A DNA stretch of 64,000 nucleotides from an uncultured Kushneria sp. (GCF_947497025.1 NZ_CANMFC010000001.1:62001-126000), one strand, 5' to 3'; counted from the first letter of the stretch, positions 27,850 to 36,808 are shown. Made by a program: numbers and translations. Notes: generated by a model not told the origin, from the sequence alone.

Positions 27850-28239
27850 ATGTGGTTTTCCATTCTTGCCATCGGTTTTGGTGCGGCGCTGGGTGCCAAC
27901 CTGCGCTGGGCGCTGTCGCTGATGCTTAATGCGCTGTTTCCCCCTTTGCCGCCCGGAACGCTGGTGGCCAACCTGCTGGGCGCCTGGCTGATCGGTATTG
28001 CCTTTGCGCTCTTTAACCTGCTGCCGGAGTTGAGTCCGCACTGGAAACTTTTTGTGGTGACCGGCTTTCTGGGCGCGCTGACGACCTTTTCGACCTTCTC
28101 GCTGGAAATCACCGGCCAGCTCCAGGCCGGCCGCTATCTGAGTGCATTGGCCGGCATCAGCGCCCATCTTGCCGGATCACTGCTGATGACGGCGCTGGGG
28201 ATGGCGTGTGTGACTCTTGTGCGGCAGTGGCTGCGGTAG
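27850..28239 (+). CDS. crcB: Fluoride efflux transporter CrcB
   Basis: A 129-residue, four-helix inner-membrane protein of the CrcB/Fluc family that lets fluoride leave the cell. It starts MWFSILAIGFGAALGANLRW and has VANLLGAWLIG near residue 38 and GFLGALTTFSTFSLE near residue 75, the family's ion-path motif. GAGGAG precedes the ATG at 27850; the longer open frame to 27691 is the riboswitch, not coding. Control by the upstream fluoride riboswitch is well supported. Confidence 0.95.
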   Translation: MWFSILAIGFGAALGANLRWALSLMLNALFPPLPPGTLVANLLGAWLIGIAFALFNLLPELSPHWKLFVVTGFLGALTTFSTFSLEITGQLQAGRYLSALAGISAHLAGSLLMTALGMACVTLVRQWLR

Positions 28240-28275
28240 GGGAGGCCAACGATATATGACAGCGCTGCAATAAAA

Positions 28276-28297
28276 CTGACATATTTCGTTGCTAACC
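28276..28297 (+). promoter_or_regulatory. Weak candidate Pho box upstream of pstS
   Basis: CTGACATATTT resembles one half of a Pho box (CTGTCATAAAT), but the second half, CGTTGCTAACC, matches poorly. A TATTGA follows eight bases later as a possible -10. PhoB control of pst is general knowledge; the site itself is tentative. Confidence 0.3.
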
Positions 28298-28396
28298 TGG
28301 TGTCGTATTGAAACCGCCGCGCTTTTTGACCCGGCCGGCACGATCACCATCAGGGCGCAGCAAACGCCCTGGCGCAAGGGAACCGGAGCAATTCTG

Positions 28397-29431
28397 ATGA
28401 TCAAGCAAGTCGCTGCAGCCTTCATCGCTACCTCGCTGGCGGCCACCGCCTCGGCCGCTACCATCACCGGTGCCGGAGCAACCTTCCCTTATCCGGTCTA
28501 TTCGCAGTGGGCCGATGGCTATCAGGACGAGACCGGTAATGGTCTCAACTATCAGGCCATCGGGTCCGGCGGCGGTATCCAGCAGATTACGGCTGGCACG
28601 GTGACCTTCGGGGCCAGCGATGCGCCGATGACCCCGGAAGAGCTCAAGGAAAACAACCTGGTTCAGTGGCCGCAGATCATGGGCGGTGTGGTGCCGGTCG
28701 TGCATGTGGAAGGGGTGGACAACGGCGCGCTGCGCCTGGATGGCGAGACACTGGCCGATATCTATCAGGGCAGAATCACCAGCTGGAACGATGACGCCAT
28801 CTCGCAACTCAATCCCGACCTGAATCTGCCCGATACAAAGATTACCCCGGTCTATCGCGCCGAAGGTTCCGGCACCAACTTCCTCTTCACGCACTATCTG
28901 GCCCAGGTCAGCGACACGTTCAAAAACGAGATCGGCGAAGGCAAGTCGGTGGCCTGGCCTGCCGGTGTCGGCGCCAAGGCCAATGGCGGTGTGGCCAGCC
29001 AGGTCAGCGGTATCAACGGTGCGATCGGCTATGTCGAGTCAGCCTACGCCGAGCAAAATGATCTGAACGTGGCGCAGATGGAAAATCAGGCCGGCAATTT
29101 CGTGACGGCCAACAGCGATTCCTTCCAGGCGGCCGCCGCCAACGCCGACTGGAAAAACGCCGAGGGCATGTATCTGGTGCTGACCAACCAGCCCGGCGAG
29201 CAAAGCTGGCCGATTGTGGGGGCCTCCTTCATTCTCATGCACACCGAAGTCGATGACGCTCAGGCTGCTCGTGACGCGCTCGCCTTCTTTGACTGGTCGT
29301 TTGAAAACGGCGGCGACATGGCCTCCGAGCTGAACTACATCCCGATGCCGGACAGCGTTGTCAGCATGGTCAAGCAGGACGTCTGGTCACAGATCAAGGA
29401 CAGCAGCGGCAAGGCCATCTGGCAGCCATAA
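28397..29431 (+). CDS. pstS: Phosphate ABC transporter substrate-binding protein PstS
   Basis: A 344-residue periplasmic phosphate-binding protein of the E. coli PstS type. The signal peptide MIKQVAAAFIATSLAATASA is cleaved after ASA; the mature chain starts ATITGAGATFPYPVYSQW. Phosphate-site segments are GASDAPMTPEEL near residue 72 and YRAEGSGTNFLFTHYL near residue 153. GGAG precedes the ATG at 28397. It heads the pstSCAB operon. Confidence 0.96.
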   Translation: MIKQVAAAFIATSLAATASAATITGAGATFPYPVYSQWADGYQDETGNGLNYQAIGSGGGIQQITAGTVTFGASDAPMTPEELKENNLVQWPQIMGGVVPVVHVEGVDNGALRLDGETLADIYQGRITSWNDDAISQLNPDLNLPDTKITPVYRAEGSGTNFLFTHYLAQVSDTFKNEIGEGKSVAWPAGVGAKANGGVASQVSGINGAIGYVESAYAEQNDLNVAQMENQAGNFVTANSDSFQAAAANADWKNAEGMYLVLTNQPGEQSWPIVGASFILMHTEVDDAQAARDALAFFDWSFENGGDMASELNYIPMPDSVVSMVKQDVWSQIKDSSGKAIWQP

Positions 29432-29453
29432 TCCCTGTTGATCCGATGTCTCG

Positions 29454-29476
29454 GGCCGGGGCCATGTGCTCCGGCC
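29454..29476 (+). other. Intercistronic hairpin between pstS and pstC
   Basis: GGCCGGGGC and GCTCCGGCC form a 9-bp stem with loop CATGT and no T-tract. It probably stabilises the pstS message relative to the rest of the operon. Confidence 0.5.
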
Positions 29477-29520
29477 TCTGTTCACCTGAAAACCCTTACG
29501 TTTATGCACAGGTATGAACC

Positions 29521-30483
29521 ATGACGACCGGCAGCAGCGTCACACCACAGGCCGCAGAGGGCGATCGGATGCAAAAGCTGTCGGCAAGTGAGCACGAGCG
29601 GACCGCGCTCAAGCGCAACGGCCTCGTGGACCGGGTATTTGAAATCACGACCAGAGGCTCGGCACTGATGGTGCTTTTGCTTCTGGGCACCATTACCGGT
29701 TCTCTGGTATTGGCCGGCTGGCCGGCCCTGTCAGAGCTGGGTCTGTCCTTTTTCACCGATGACCGCTGGGCAGCCAACGTCAACCGATTCGGAGCCCTGC
29801 CGGCCATTTACGGCACGCTGGTCACGTCCCTGATTGCGATTGCCATCGCCATTCCGGTGTCGCTGGGCATCGCGATCTTTCTGACCGAAATCTGTCCGCC
29901 GAAGCTGCGCCGCACCATCGGTACCATGGTCGAGCTGCTGGCAGGCGTGCCGTCGATCATTTATGGCATGTGGGGCATGGAAGTACTGGCGCCGTTTCTG
30001 CAGTCCCATTTCCCGTCGGTATTTCCAGCCGGCACCGGACTGACGACGGCCGGCTTGATTCTGGCCATCATGATCATCCCCTTTATCACTGCCGTGACCC
30101 GCGATGTCATGAATACCGTGCCATCGATCATGCGCGAGTCGGCCTATGGGCTGGGCTGCACCACCTGGGAGGTCGTGCGCCACGTGATCTTTCCGTCCGT
30201 AAAGGCCGGGATGCTGGGCGGGGTGATTCTCGGTCTGGGCCGGGCGCTGGGAGAAACCATGGCGGTGACTTTCGTGATCGGCAACAACCTTTTCCTGAAC
30301 GCCACGGTGACCGGGCAGGGCACCTCGATTGCCGCCCTGATTGCCAATCAGTTTTCCGAAGCCGACGGCCTGCAGCGCTCGGCGCTTTTGCTGCTGGGTC
30401 TGGTTTTGTTTCTGATCACCTTTGCTGTACTGGCGCTGGCGCGCTTCATGCTTAATCGCACCAATCAGCGGGCCCCGTCATGA
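29521..30483 (+). CDS. pstC: Phosphate ABC transporter permease PstC
   Basis: A 320-residue inner-membrane permease, close in size to E. coli PstC (319). A polar N-terminus of about 45 residues precedes six hydrophobic segments. Typical stretches are LTEICPPKLRRTIGTMVELL near residue 120, AGVPSIIYGMWGM near 140, and the EAA loop with SAYGLGCTTWEVVRHVIFP near 205. It pairs with PstA. The start is 29521; the ATG at 29569 is a possible alternative. Confidence 0.94.
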   Translation: MTTGSSVTPQAAEGDRMQKLSASEHERTALKRNGLVDRVFEITTRGSALMVLLLLGTITGSLVLAGWPALSELGLSFFTDDRWAANVNRFGALPAIYGTLVTSLIAIAIAIPVSLGIAIFLTEICPPKLRRTIGTMVELLAGVPSIIYGMWGMEVLAPFLQSHFPSVFPAGTGLTTAGLILAIMIIPFITAVTRDVMNTVPSIMRESAYGLGCTTWEVVRHVIFPSVKAGMLGGVILGLGRALGETMAVTFVIGNNLFLNATVTGQGTSIAALIANQFSEADGLQRSALLLLGLVLFLITFAVLALARFMLNRTNQRAPS

Positions 30484-30494
30484 AGGAGGCTGTC

Positions 30495-31337
30495 ATGAAT
30501 CCTGTCTATCGCCGTCGCCGGATGGTCAATCGCATCATCATGATGGCGTCGCTGCTGGCCTCGGCCTTTGGGGTCATCTGGCTTTTTTTGATTCTTCTGA
30601 CGCTGGTCACCAAGGGCGTACCGGCCCTGTCACTTGACGTGTTTACCGAGCGCACCCGCATGTCCGGTGGTGGACTGGGCAATGCCATTCTGGGTTCCTT
30701 GATCATGACGGCACTGGCCACCGTCGGCGGCACCCTCATCGGCATCTCGGCTGGCACCTGGCTTGCCGAATACGGCGGTCGCTCACGGCTGGCCAGTCTC
30801 ATTCGCTTTATCAACGATGTGCTGTTGTCGGCACCTTCGATCATCATCGGTCTGTATATCTACGCCGTCGTCGTGCTGCCAATGGGGCACTTTTCGGGCT
30901 GGGCCGGGATGGCAGCGCTGATGGTCATCATCATTCCGGTCGTGATTCGCTCGACTGAAGACATGCTGCTGCTGGTACCCAATTCGCTGCGTGAAGCCGC
31001 CGCGGCGCTGGGGGCGCATCGCTGGCTGATCGTGCTCCGGGTCTGCTATAGCGGTGCGAAGGCGGGGATCACTACCGGGGTGCTGCTGGGGTGTGCGCGC
31101 ATCAGCGGCGAGACGGCGCCGCTGCTGTTTACGGCGCTCAACACCAATCAGTGGAATTTTTTCAACATGGGTAGCGAGATGCCCAACCTGCCGATGGTGC
31201 TTTACCAGAACATGACCATCAATTCGTTTATTCCCGCTCAGGTGGCGCTTGCGTGGGCCGGAGCACTGGTACTGACGGCTGCGGTGCTGATTCTCAATAT
31301 TCTGGCGCGCGTCAGTGCGGCGCGCTCACAGAAGTAG
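30495..31337 (+). CDS. pstA: Phosphate ABC transporter permease PstA
   Basis: A 280-residue inner-membrane permease, partner of PstC. It begins [20 protein letters not shown] and has the EAA loop [21 protein letters not shown] near residue 164 and [13 protein letters not shown] near 204. I chose the ATG at 30495 because AAGGAGG lies five bases upstream. The ATG at 30480, which overlaps the pstC stop, lacks such a site. The Shine-Dalgarno sequence lies just after the pstC stop, so the two are coupled. Confidence 0.94.
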   Translation: MNPVYRRRRMVNRIIMMASLLASAFGVIWLFLILLTLVTKGVPALSLDVFTERTRMSGGGLGNAILGSLIMTALATVGGTLIGISAGTWLAEYGGRSRLASLIRFINDVLLSAPSIIIGLYIYAVVVLPMGHFSGWAGMAALMVIIIPVVIRSTEDMLLLVPNSLREAAAALGAHRWLIVLRVCYSGAKAGITTGVLLGCARISGETAPLLFTALNTNQWNFFNMGSEMPNLPMVLYQNMTINSFIPAQVALAWAGALVLTAAVLILNILARVSAARSQK

Positions 31338-31357
31338 CATCAAGGGGCTTTCATTTC

Positions 31358-32191
31358 ATGAACATGCGATCAGAGAATTTCACCATGGCGCCCAGGCAGA
31401 CCTCCCGGAACGCTTCCGGACATACCCATGCTTCAGCCCCTGCCAAGCTGTCGGTCCAGGACCTGAACTTTTACTACGGCAGCTTTCAGGCGATCAAGAA
31501 CGTCTCGATGGAAATTCCATCCAATCAGGTCACGGCCTATATCGGCCCCTCCGGCTGTGGCAAGTCGACGCTGTTGCGCTGTTTCAATCGGATGCACGAT
31601 CTTTATCCGGGACTGAAAACCGAAGGCGGCATTTTACTGGACGGGCAGGACATCCATGCCTCGGGCGTGGACATCAATCTGCTGCGTGCCCGGATCGGCA
31701 TGGTGTTTCAAAAGCCGACGCCCTTCCCGATGTCGGTGTATGACAATATCGCCTTCGGGGTGAAGCTTTATGAGCGCCTGTCGCGGCGCGATATGGATGA
31801 GCGAGTGGAGTGGGCGCTGAAAAAGGCCGCACTCTGGAACGAGGTCAAGGACAAGCTCAAGACCAACGGGCAGTCGCTGTCCGGCGGTCAGCAGCAGCGC
31901 CTTTGCATCGCACGCACCATTGCGGTCAAGCCCGAGGTGATCCTGCTGGATGAACCCACTTCGGCGCTGGATCCGATCTCGACCGGCTATATCGAGGATC
32001 TGATTCACGAGTTGAAGACCGACTATACGATCGTGATCGTGACGCACAACATGCAGCAGGCGGCGCGCGTTTCCGACATTACGGCGTTCATGTATCTGGG
32101 CGAGCTGATCGAATGCGGGCACACCGATCAAATCTTTACCGACCCCGAGAAAAAGCAGACCGAGGATTATATAACGGGCCGTTATGGATAG
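31358..32191 (+). CDS. pstB: Phosphate ABC transporter ATP-binding protein PstB
   Basis: A 277-residue ATPase powering PstSCA. Walker A is GPSGCGKST near residue 64, the signature is [15 protein letters not shown] near 172, and Walker B is [15 protein letters not shown] near 192. It is about 20 residues longer than E. coli PstB (257) at the N-terminus; the extra piece is polar and Ser/His-rich, so translation could instead start at 31385 (MAPRQTSRN). No phoU follows; a terminator comes 50 bases after the stop. Confidence 0.94.
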   Translation: MNMRSENFTMAPRQTSRNASGHTHASAPAKLSVQDLNFYYGSFQAIKNVSMEIPSNQVTAYIGPSGCGKSTLLRCFNRMHDLYPGLKTEGGILLDGQDIHASGVDINLLRARIGMVFQKPTPFPMSVYDNIAFGVKLYERLSRRDMDERVEWALKKAALWNEVKDKLKTNGQSLSGGQQQRLCIARTIAVKPEVILLDEPTSALDPISTGYIEDLIHELKTDYTIVIVTHNMQQAARVSDITAFMYLGELIECGHTDQIFTDPEKKQTEDYITGRYG

Positions 32192-32241
32192 AGGGCGTTA
32201 TTGATGCCATGATATAATCGTCCTGCGACGCAAAACATACA

Positions 32242-32266
32242 GGGGACACAGACGTGTCCCCTTTTT
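32242..32266 (+). terminator. Intrinsic terminator of the pst operon
   Basis: GGGGACAC and GTGTCCCC form an 8-bp stem with loop AGAC, followed by five T residues. It ends the operon right after pstB. Confidence 0.9.
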
Positions 32267-32439
32267 CGTGGGCAAAACGTTCGCTTGATGTACGGTCATC
32301 GATCGATACGGATGAATGCTTCCCGCCCGGGTGCCTTTTGATACCGGTAGAATATTTGGTGCGTTCATTGGCACGGACGGTGATGTTTTTGAACTAGTCT
32401 TTAATGACACTCCAACAACGACAGGGGATCGACGCATTT

Positions 32440-34110
32440 ATGGCTATTGCTCCCAGACAGCGTGTCTTTGTCGCGTCCACGATGATCATCGTGGTGCTTG
32501 TGGCAATCGGTGCCATCTTTCCTGACCAGTTCAGCAAGGGCGCCAGTGCTGCACTGAGTGGTGTTACCCATCTTTTTGGATGGTTCTATCTCTTTTCGGT
32601 ATTCGGCTTTGTCATCTTTTTGCTGGTACTGGCCTTCAGCAAATACGGCAAGATTCGTCTTGGGCCTCAGGAAAGCAAGCCAACCTATGACTTTTTTTCG
32701 TGGGTCAGCATGCTGCTGGCGGCCGGTTTCGGGGTAGGGCTGGTGTTTTACGGCATGGCCGAGCCGATGACGCACTTTGCCAACCCGCCTTTCGGAGATG
32801 TGGAAGGTGAGACGCCTGAAGCGGCGCGGCTGGCCATTCAGTACGCGTTTTTCAACTGGGGCGTGCACCAGTGGGCCGCCTTTTCAGTGGTGGGCCTGAT
32901 CATTGCCTATACCCAGTTTCGCAAGGGACAGACGGGGCTGGTGTCAACGGTCATGTCCCCACTGACGGCGAAGCTTGGCAAGGGTCGCGTTCTCGCCGGT
33001 GGCATACTCAATACCTTTGCCGTAGTGGCGACTGTGATGGGGGTTGCCACTTCCATTGGTCTGGCGGTGCTGCAGATCAACGGCGGTCTGCACGCCGTGT
33101 TTGATGTCTCCGAAGGGTTGATGTGGCAGGCCATCATCCTGTTTGCGATGTTTGTCTGCTATATGCTGTCGACCGTTTCAGGGCTCGACAAGGGCATCAA
33201 GCGTCTGTCCAATATCAACATGGCGCTGTGTCTGGCCCTGATGGCCTACGTTCTGATTACCGGGCCGACCGTGGCCATTCTGGGCACCATTACCACGGGG
33301 CTTGGGGACTATCTGCAGAACTTTTTCTCCATGAGCCTGCGTCTGAGTCCTTACACCGATACTGACTGGGCCAGCAGCTGGACCGTGTTCTACTGGGCCT
33401 GGGTCATTGCCTGGTCACCGTTTGTCGGCACCTTTGTGGCACGCATCTCGCGCGGACGGACCATCAAGCAGTATGTCTTTGGCGTATTGATCGTGCCGCC
33501 GTTGTTGGCCTGTCTCTGGATCGGGGTATTCGGCGGTGCCGCCATCCACATGGATATTTTCCAGGGTACTGATCTGGCTCAGGCGACCAGCGACAACATC
33601 ACCTCGGCGCTGTTTGTGATGTTTGATCAGATGCCGTTCTCCTTCCCGCTGTCGATTGTGGCCATGATCCTGATCTTCATCTTTCTGGTGACTTCGGCTG
33701 ATTCGGCGGCCTACATCGTGGGGCAGATGACCGACAAGGGCTCGCTCAACCCGCCGCTTTACAAGCGGGTGACATGGGGCATTTTGATCGCGGCGATCTG
33801 TCTGATCCTGATTTCGGCAGGGGGCGAAAGCGGTCTCAGCGGTCTGCAGTCGGCCGCCGTGGTCTCGGCACTGCCGTTTACACTGATCATCTATGGCATG
33901 GTCTATGTACTGCTCAAGGAGCTGCGCGCCGATCGCAAACAGATGCTGCTCAATCTTTATCGTCAGCATAATGAAACGCCGGTCGGAGCGGATGCCTTTG
34001 AGGCCGATGAGATGTCCGATACCCACGTTGAACGTATTCGTCGCTCACCGGATGTGAAAAATCGCCGCATCCATCGAGGACGGGGTACCGGGCAGATCGA
34101 GCAGGAATGA
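32440..34110 (+). CDS. BCCT family betaine/carnitine/choline-type transporter
   Basis: A 556-residue sodium- or proton-coupled carrier with about twelve membrane segments. The family signature is clear: FYGMAEPMTHF near residue 106 and the Trp-rich WTVFYWAWVIAWSPFVGTF followed by ARISRGRTIKQYVFG near residue 320. A cytoplasmic C-terminal tail of about 60 charged residues, as in osmosensing BCCT carriers, ends the protein. It probably imports a compatible solute such as glycine betaine; the substrate is not certain. The ATG at 32440 has AGGGGA upstream at long spacing; the ATG at 32404 has no site. Confidence 0.92.
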   Translation: MAIAPRQRVFVASTMIIVVLVAIGAIFPDQFSKGASAALSGVTHLFGWFYLFSVFGFVIFLLVLAFSKYGKIRLGPQESKPTYDFFSWVSMLLAAGFGVGLVFYGMAEPMTHFANPPFGDVEGETPEAARLAIQYAFFNWGVHQWAAFSVVGLIIAYTQFRKGQTGLVSTVMSPLTAKLGKGRVLAGGILNTFAVVATVMGVATSIGLAVLQINGGLHAVFDVSEGLMWQAIILFAMFVCYMLSTVSGLDKGIKRLSNINMALCLALMAYVLITGPTVAILGTITTGLGDYLQNFFSMSLRLSPYTDTDWASSWTVFYWAWVIAWSPFVGTFVARISRGRTIKQYVFGVLIVPPLLACLWIGVFGGAAIHMDIFQGTDLAQATSDNITSALFVMFDQMPFSFPLSIVAMILIFIFLVTSADSAAYIVGQMTDKGSLNPPLYKRVTWGILIAAICLILISAGGESGLSGLQSAAVVSALPFTLIIYGMVYVLLKELRADRKQMLLNLYRQHNETPVGADAFEADEMSDTHVERIRRSPDVKNRRIHRGRGTGQIEQE

Positions 34111-34135
34111 GGCTGGTATTGGGCGGTCATAGTGT

Positions 34136-34160
34136 CAGGTCGGGTTTTGTGCCCGACCTG
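34136..34160 (+). other. Hairpin downstream of the BCCT gene
   Basis: CAGGTCGGG and CCCGACCTG form a perfect 9-bp stem with loop TTTTGTG. It is followed by ATTACATAT rather than a T-tract, so it is probably a partial terminator or 3' protector. Confidence 0.5.
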
Positions 34161-34300
34161 ATTACATATGCCTATCCTGATGATCCGCAATGATGATTAG
34201 TCCGTTAACCGTTTCATCCTTATCCTTGATCGTGATTCGAGCCGCCAGACTCGAATCTGCTTCATTTTGCATCGTTGATGCATTGCAACACCCCCTTCTG

Positions 34301-34331
34301 TCCCGCATGTTCGCCATGCGGGATTTTTTTT
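34301..34331 (+). terminator. Strong intrinsic terminator just before the extensin-like gene
   Basis: TCCCGCATG and CATGCGGGA form a 9-bp stem with loop TTCGC, followed by eight T residues. It ends 25 bases before the GTG start of the next gene and leaves no room for a promoter. Two more hairpins precede it (34234-34257 and 34268-34282). It is either the BCCT terminator or an attenuator of the downstream gene. Confidence 0.88.
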
Positions 34332-34356
34332 GCCTGTCGAGTGGCTCGGAGGGGAC

Positions 34357-35064
34357 GTGCGCTACGTCGTACTGATTGTTTTGTTGATCCCCGTGCTGGT
34401 GGCGACAGGGCTCTGGCAGCAGTGGCCGGGCAGCGAACGCGTCCCGTCGCAGTACAACCCCTTTGCGCCATTTGATGTGGATGATCCGCTGACGCCGATC
34501 ACTCGTTTCAAGCTCAAGGCGCTGGGGCAGGACCCGCAGCGCTGTCTGGCCGCCCTGGCCCGGGCACGGGAGCAGAGCGCCATCGATTACACCGAAGTCG
34601 GCAGTCCCGAGATCGGCGCGTGTCGGCTTGATCACGCCGTACGGGTGCGCTCAACGTCGGTGCAGTTCAGCGCCAGCTTTCTGGCCAGCTGCCCGCTGGC
34701 GCTCTCCTGGGTGGTGTTTGAGCGACAGCGTCTCCAGCCGCTCGCACGCGAGCTTTTCGGGCAGGACGTCACCCGGGTCGATCACGTCGGCAGCTTTGCC
34801 TGTCGCAATGTCTATCACCGCGACAGCGGTCGGCGCAGTGAACATGCTACCGCCGAAGCGTTCGATGTCATCGGATTTCGTCTGAGTCAGACCCGCACGA
34901 CGGTCGCCGGGCACTGGCAGGATGAAGGGCCCCGGGGCGCGCTCCTGAGACGTGCCTTCGAGGGCAGTTGCGATGTGTTCGGCAACTCGCTGGGGCCGGA
35001 ATACAACGCTGCCCATCGCGATCACTTTCATCTTGGCATGCGCGGTTACGGCCTGTGTCGCTAG
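34357..35064 (+). CDS. Extensin-like family protein
   Basis: A 235-residue protein with an N-terminal membrane anchor or signal (residues about 2-20, RYVVLIVLLIPVLVATGLW) and an extensin-like C-terminal domain. Conserved Cys and His residues are in GACRLDHAV, FACRNVYHRDSG, SEHATAEAFDVIGF and HRDHFHLGMRGYGLC. The SEHATAEAFD and HRDHFH motifs resemble the metal site of D,D-carboxypeptidase-like (VanY/MepA-type) folds, so a cell-wall hydrolase role is plausible but unproved. The GTG at 34357 has GGAGGGG upstream; the TTG at 34330 lies within the terminator T-tract and is unlikely. Confidence 0.8.
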   Translation: MRYVVLIVLLIPVLVATGLWQQWPGSERVPSQYNPFAPFDVDDPLTPITRFKLKALGQDPQRCLAALARAREQSAIDYTEVGSPEIGACRLDHAVRVRSTSVQFSASFLASCPLALSWVVFERQRLQPLARELFGQDVTRVDHVGSFACRNVYHRDSGRRSEHATAEAFDVIGFRLSQTRTTVAGHWQDEGPRGALLRRAFEGSCDVFGNSLGPEYNAAHRDHFHLGMRGYGLCR

Positions 35065-35196
35065 ATATTGCGCCCCCGGCGGTGCATACGCATCGTCACA
35101 AAAAGGGTAATGTCACGGCCTGAAAGGCTGGCTATGGTATGAGGACATCGGCTGAAAAGCTTACTCCCCAATAACAACTCCGAGGAGTTCTGCCGC

Positions 35197-35283
35197 ATGA
35201 GTACTGTCTGTCGGCACGCCTGTTCCTGCTGTCTCGCCATAGCGCCTTGCGTGCCCCCCTCCATTGGCAGGGAGCGCGCCTAG
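35197..35283 (+). CDS. Possible cysteine-rich leader peptide (28 aa)
   Basis: A small reading frame with ATG at 35197 and a GAGGAG site nine bases upstream, ending four bases before the VOC protein start. Five of its 28 residues are cysteine (positions 5, 9, 11, 12, 18; VCRHACSCCLAIAPC). Its ribosome site lies inside a small hairpin, AACTC/GAGTT (35176-35180 with 35185-35189). It could be a leader that couples translation of the next gene to cysteine supply, or it could be chance. There is no homology to lean on. Confidence 0.35.
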   Translation: MSTVCRHACSCCLAIAPCVPPSIGRERA

Positions 35284-35287
35284 AACC

Positions 35288-35701
35288 ATGTTTACCCATA
35301 TTCAGCTTGGGGCTCGTGACCTGCCTCGTCTGGCCGCCTTCTATGATCATGTGCTGGAACCGCTCGGTCTGATTCGCCTGCCCAGCGAACGCGATGGCGG
35401 CCCGCCCGATGCCATCTGGCATTATCCGGGCAGGCAATGGCCGCTATTTGTCATTCAGTACCCCTTCAACGGCCTGCCGGCGACCTGGGGCAACGGCGCT
35501 CAGATCAGCTTCATGTCGCCCTGTCGCGAAAGCGTTGACGATGTCTGGCGCCGGGTCATGACCTGCGGTGGCGTCAGTGAAGGTCCGCCGGGCGTGCGCG
35601 ACTGCTATGGGCCGGATTTTTACGCCGCCTACTGCCGCGATATCGAAGGTAACAAGCTCTGTTTTGTGCACGACAGCACAATGGTATCGCGCCATGAGTG
35701 A
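35288..35701 (+). CDS. VOC family (glyoxalase-like) protein
   Basis: A 137-residue protein of the vicinal oxygen chelate fold, starting MFTHIQLGARDLPRLAAFYD and ending with the metal-side strand FYAAYCRDIEGNKLCFVHD. Members act as glyoxalases, dioxygenases or fosfomycin-type transferases; the substrate is not readable. Its stop overlaps the DUF3253 start by eight bases, so the two are co-translated. The start at 35288 has GGAG about twelve bases upstream, within the end of the small Cys-rich frame. Confidence 0.88.
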   Translation: MFTHIQLGARDLPRLAAFYDHVLEPLGLIRLPSERDGGPPDAIWHYPGRQWPLFVIQYPFNGLPATWGNGAQISFMSPCRESVDDVWRRVMTCGGVSEGPPGVRDCYGPDFYAAYCRDIEGNKLCFVHDSTMVSRHE

Positions 35702-35951
35702 TTCCGATGACAGCACCGTTGCCGAGACGCTGATGGCCCTGGCCGAGCATCGAGGTCGTGACAAGAGCTTTTGTCCATCAGAGGCGGCGCGCGCGCTGTT
35801 TGATGAGCAGCACTGGCGCGATCACATGGGCGATGTTCGCCGGGTTGCCCTGGATCTTGCTCGCGAGGGTCGACTCGACATGCTGGCCCGCGGGCATCGT
35901 CTGTCCCCCGAGGTGGCGTATCGCGGACCGATACGTCTACGGTTGGGTTAA
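35694..35951 (+). CDS. DUF3253 domain-containing protein
   Basis: An 85-residue small protein whose body fits DUF3253: AEHRGRDKSFCPSEAARAL, WRDHMGDVRRVALDLAREG and the end YRGPIRLRL. The fold is predicted to be winged-helix-like; the function is unknown. The ATG at 35694 overlaps the end of the VOC gene, and the longer frame upstream is a shadow of that gene. Confidence 0.85.
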   Translation: MSDSDDSTVAETLMALAEHRGRDKSFCPSEAARALFDEQHWRDHMGDVRRVALDLAREGRLDMLARGHRLSPEVAYRGPIRLRLG

Positions 35952-36020
35952 ATTCTGCAAACGTGCTGTGCTGGCGAATGAGCACAGTACGGTGGGTCCG
36001 AAACTTCAGGGAGTCAGCGC

Positions 36021-36674
36021 GTGAGCGATTTTGTGCTTTATGGGTTTGATGGCAGTACCTACGTGCGTACGGTGCGTATGCTCTTTATGGAAAAGGGCGT
36101 GACCTACGATCAGGTCTCGGTCGATGTGCTCAAGGGGGAAACCCATACCCCCGAGCACTTGCGCCGCCATCCCTTTGGCAAGGTGCCGGCCCTGGAGACC
36201 GGCGGTCGCATCCTGTATGAAACCGACGCCATCGCCGAGTTTCTGGAAGGGCATTTTCCGTCGCCTGCGCTGGTGCCACGCCAGCTGGATGATCGCGTCG
36301 ACATGCGCCAGTGGGCGGCGGTGATCAACAACTATTACTACCAGACCATGATCATGGAGCTGGCCTGGCAGCGCGTCATCAATCCGTTGCTGCAGCGCCC
36401 GGTCGATGAAACCGTGATTGCCGCAGCCCTGCCAGAGGTACGCCATCAGTTCTCGCTGCTGGAGCAGTCGCTGGCCACCCGCACCTGGCTGATCGCCGGC
36501 CCCATCTCTTATGTGGACTTTCTGCTGGCGCCGATCATGGCCTATGTGGTCATGACACCGGAAGGCCGCGAGATCATGGCGGATTTTCCGGGCGTGCAGC
36601 GCTGGTGGGACAACATTCGCCAGCGCGAAAGTTTTGAGCGCACCGTTCCCGAACGCTTTCGCACCTCAGGTTGA
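36021..36674 (+). CDS. Glutathione S-transferase family protein
   Basis: A 217-residue soluble GST. The thioredoxin-like N-terminal domain has HPFGKVPALETGG near residue 50 and the glutathione-binding ETDAIAEFLE near residue 68. An all-helical C-terminal domain contains the N-capping box SYVDFLLAPIM near residue 164. It starts with GTG, preceded by AGGGAG. It probably conjugates or reduces electrophiles with glutathione. It lies downstream of the VOC/DUF3253 pair with a 69-base gap. Confidence 0.92.
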   Translation: MSDFVLYGFDGSTYVRTVRMLFMEKGVTYDQVSVDVLKGETHTPEHLRRHPFGKVPALETGGRILYETDAIAEFLEGHFPSPALVPRQLDDRVDMRQWAAVINNYYYQTMIMELAWQRVINPLLQRPVDETVIAAALPEVRHQFSLLEQSLATRTWLIAGPISYVDFLLAPIMAYVVMTPEGREIMADFPGVQRWWDNIRQRESFERTVPERFRTSG

Positions 36675-36780
36675 GCATGCCCTCGATGCGGTGGCCGGTC
36701 GCTGAAGCGACACCACCCGGGCTGTCGTGACTTCCCCCTCCCGACCCGAGCGAGTATCCTGCACGGTTTTCCAACATGAC

Positions 36781-36808
36781 GCAGCGCCGCGGCCATCGCC
36801 GGCGCTGC
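36781..36808 (+). other. Hairpin in the purE leader
   Basis: GCAGCGCCG and CGGCGCTGC form a 9-bp stem with a 10-base loop, 43 bases before the purE start. It has no T-tract. I saw no PurR-type box nearby. Confidence 0.35.

Noticed and set aside
34190-34375. 61-codon ORF through the hairpins before the extensin-like gene, as a leader peptide
   Set aside because: It has no ribosome site, runs through the terminator T-tract and overlaps the next gene out of frame.
35197-35283. Cys-rich ORF as a metal-binding structural protein
   Set aside because: At 28 residues, with its stop abutting the next gene, a leader role or chance is more likely than a metallothionein-like protein.
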